A stretch of DNA of 7,309 nt. It comes from an uncultured Campylobacter sp. Its GTDB lineage: Bacteria; Campylobacterota; Campylobacteria; Campylobacterales; Campylobacteraceae. The position numbers and the translations under genes were made by a program. The DNA lies in contig CAJPSJ010000096.1 of assembly GCA_905373295.1 (NCBI GenBank), forward strand, positions 1-7,309, read 5' to 3'. The notes beneath the pieces were generated by a model. The model was not told where the DNA came from. It did no database searches and saw only the letters and a list, made by a program, of their open reading frames with translations. This document shows, one piece after another, positions 5,935 through 7,309 of this stretch. The stretch's first letter is position 1, and each line of letters starts with the position of its first letter.

Positions 5935-5980
5935 AAATTTGACATTTTCGCAGAGCTTTTACGCGAAATTTTGATGAAAG

Positions 5981-5994
5981 GATTTTAACTAAAA
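5981..5994 (-). promoter_or_regulatory. probable promoter (-10 region) of the AI-2E family gene
   Basis: Minus strand TTTTAGTTAAAATC with TAAAAT at 5982-5987. The start of transcription would be near 5975, leaving a leader of about 50 bases to the TTG start. Its presence suggests that the AI-2E gene is not solely dependent on transcription from the broken gene upstream. Confidence 0.5.
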
Positions 5995-6025
5995 TTCTAT
6001 AAATTTATGACTAAAATTTTATATA

Positions 6026-6601
6026 TCATTTCTTATCCCATAAATTCAGTTCACTTTGAATTTCTGTCTTTATATAATAAGAATTTTCTGTAATACCTGC
6101 AAATTTTGCCAATATTTTTGTCTCATCGGAGGAGTTTAAATGTACTGGAAATGATTTTACTCCATTAGAAAGCAGCCAAATAGTACGTGTTATTCCGTCA
6201 GAAAATGAACAAGCGTATTTTGTTTCTTTCACATATTTCTTTTTAAACAACGGAATACATCTTACTTTTATTGGTACATAATACTCATCAGAATAACAAC
6301 AAACTCTAGCCAATGGCACAGTATTACCAAGACCCTGTTTAAAGCCCTCTTCTGCCCAACTATATTTGTAATCGTTTCGCCAACCATCTTCCCTTTTATT
6401 GCTTATTTCTTTATCTACATCAATTTTACTATTACGTCATAATTCTAAGAATTTTATGCTATCAACAAACGCAATATCTCCAGTGTTATTTGTAAACGGG
6501 TGGCACATATATACAGATTTTTGGTTTTTAATTTTTAATTCAAAAACAACACGTTTTTCTTCAACTATAATATTTATACCGGGAAAACGTTCAAGCTTCA
6601 T
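6026..6601 (-). pseudogene. AT-rich unknown gene interrupted by one in-frame TGA
   Basis: From ATG 6599-6601, with GGAG at 6608-6611 six bases before it, one frame runs 191 codons to the TGA at 6026-6028. Codon 55 (6437-6439) is a TGA, between FVDSIKFLEL and RNSKIDVDKEISN. Both halves read like real protein: the first 54 residues (MKLERFPGINIIVEEKRVVF...) and the remaining 136 (...EDGWRNDYKYSWAEEGF, VPLARVCCYSD, DGITRTIWLLSNGVKSFPV, LNLWDKK). No frameshift is needed to join them, only one codon change. I recognise no family; there is no signal peptide or membrane segment. The gene has roughly one third G+C by eye, against about half or more in its neighbours, and prefers AAA, ATA and TTA codons, suggesting acquired DNA. 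It starts 37 bases after the stop of the tRNA thiolation gene. The second half could alternatively be made as a 97-residue product from GTG 6317-6319, but no ribosome site precedes that codon. Confidence 0.65.
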
Positions 6602-6638
6602 ATTGCACTCCAATCCCTATATTTATTGACATGGCTTA

Positions 6639-7309
6639 TCATACAAAATACTCGCGGGCGGCATCCTTGCTCTCAAACGGGCTTGCGCTCAGCTTGCTGC
6701 CCTCTATGAGCAGGGCATAGCGGCGCGCGGCGTCCGTTTTGGCGTATGTTAGCGCCAGTCTCGCCGCAAGCGCCCTATCCGCTTCGCTCGCGCCCCTGCT
6801 TAGCAGGCTTAGCGCGCCCACGACGTCATCTTTAAATTTTATCTCGCTAAATTTCGGATTTTGCACGGCGGCAAGCTTTTTGTTGTCGCTCTCGTCGCGT
6901 CCGATTATGAGCTTGGCGCCGCCCGGCAGGCGCAGATGGCGTCCGAATTTTAAAATTTCAGCGTCCGCGGGCGTTTCGATCTTTTCAAATTTTACCGCAT
7001 CCTTGATCCGCTCGCTGAAGCTCTGCACGGTCAGCAGACAGCCTCCCGCAGGCGTTTCGTAATCCTCAAAGCCGAACTCCGCCGCCAGCTGCATCTGCCT
7101 AGCCCGCCCGCGCCCGCTGATATCAAGCAGCGCGCCCCTATCTACCCAGCCCTTGATCTCGGGCGTCGTGGGCGGCAGCAGCTTCGCGCACAACGGACGT
7201 AGGATCAGCCCCTCCTCATCGCCGCTAAGCCCGCCGACCTGAGCTAGAGCCTGTGCGCGCTGGCTCATCGGGCGCTGTCCGAGCACCTCGCCCGTGATGA
7301 TGAAGCTCG
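6639..7309 (-). CDS. ThiI/MnmA-like tRNA thiolation ATPase with NFACT-type C-terminal domain, 5' part beyond right edge
   Basis: The last 222 or so residues of a larger gene; the frame is open to the right edge. The first visible residues, SFIITGEVLGQRPMSQ, match the end of the PP-loop adenylating domain of ThiI-type enzymes ('TGE-LGQ-SQ'). ILRPLCAKLLPPTTPE (visible residues about 35-50) and the GRGRARQMQLAAEFG stretch follow. ETPAGGCLLT contains a conserved-looking Cys at visible residue 90, a possible sulfur carrier. GRHLRLPGGAKLIIGRDESDN at about 122-142 begins what I take to be an NFACT-R_2 RNA-binding domain. Known for the family: PP-loop enzymes activate a tRNA uridine with ATP for sulfur insertion; proteins of this ThiI plus NFACT layout are usually annotated as tRNA sulfurtransferases or TrmU-like, with the modified base not firmly established. 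The catalytic P-loop itself lies outside the window. GC-rich, like the core genome; followed after 37 bases by the AT-rich broken gene. Confidence 0.75.
   Translation of the reverse strand, partial: SFIITGEVLGQRPMSQRAQALAQVGGLSGDEEGLILRPLCAKLLPPTTPEIKGWVDRGALLDISGRGRARQMQLAAEFGFEDYETPAGGCLLTVQSFSERIKDAVKFEKIETPADAEILKFGRHLRLPGGAKLIIGRDESDNKKLAAVQNPKFSEIKFKDDVVGALSLLSRGASEADRALAARLALTYAKTDAARRYALLIEGSKLSASPFESKDAAREYFV

Noticed and set aside
6400..6439. Selenocysteine insertion at the in-frame TGA
   Set aside because: The bases right after the TGA are A-rich and form no evident stable bacterial SECIS hairpin, and no redox-family motif surrounds the codon.
6399..6629. Plus-strand frame opposite the first half of the AT-rich gene
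   Set aside because: The minus-strand frame has a ribosome site and continues in frame past the TGA into a second long open half, which the plus-strand frame does not explain.
6739..7062. Plus-strand frame opposite the tRNA thiolation gene
   Set aside because: The Ser/Ala/Leu-rich antisense product has no features; the minus-strand gene is well supported.

Overview
The window most likely comes from an epsilonproteobacterium of the genus Campylobacter, of the higher-GC kind. Four things suggest this. The genes use the family-typical AAATTT-rich codons and spacers. The ilvE to SPFH/prohibitin gene pair and the mobA to pldA gene pair are both neighbours in C. jejuni as I recall (Cj0269c/Cj0268c and Cj1350/Cj1351). 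The promoters are of the extended TTTTAGnTAAAAT kind without an obvious -35 box. The protein sequences fit. The species cannot be named from this window. Every supported gene lies on the minus strand, so the window reads right to left in transcription order.

Right end to left: (1) 7309-6639, the C-terminal part of a ThiI/MnmA-like tRNA thiolation ATPase with a probable NFACT-type RNA-binding tail, cut by the right edge. (2) 6601-6026, a clearly AT-richer unknown gene of 191 codons broken by one in-frame TGA. (3) 5924-4917, an AI-2E/PerM family membrane protein, probably starting at TTG. (4) 4814-4455, a small cysteine-rich YgbA-family (NO-response-associated) protein. It is preceded by a perfect Crp/Fnr-like palindrome placed where a class II activator would bind. 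(5) 4454-4202, a non-coding spacer carrying the promoter of the next gene. (6) 4201-3425, an unknown 258-residue protein built of three roughly 65-residue repeats. (7) 3342-2797 mobA and 2807-1668 pldA, overlapping by 11 bases. (8) 1514-588 ilvE, followed after 8 bases by an SPFH/prohibitin-like membrane gene (579-1) that is cut by the left edge.

Functionally this is mostly housekeeping chromosome: tRNA modification, membrane transport, molybdenum cofactor maturation, outer-membrane phospholipid turnover and branched-chain amino acid transamination. The less ordinary parts are the broken AT-rich gene, the possible Fnr-type control of the YgbA gene, the three-repeat unknown protein, and the long Ser/Asn/Ala-rich linker in the phospholipase. 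No tRNA, rRNA, CRISPR array, insertion sequence or complete mobile element is visible. No gene-free stretch exceeds 300 bases.
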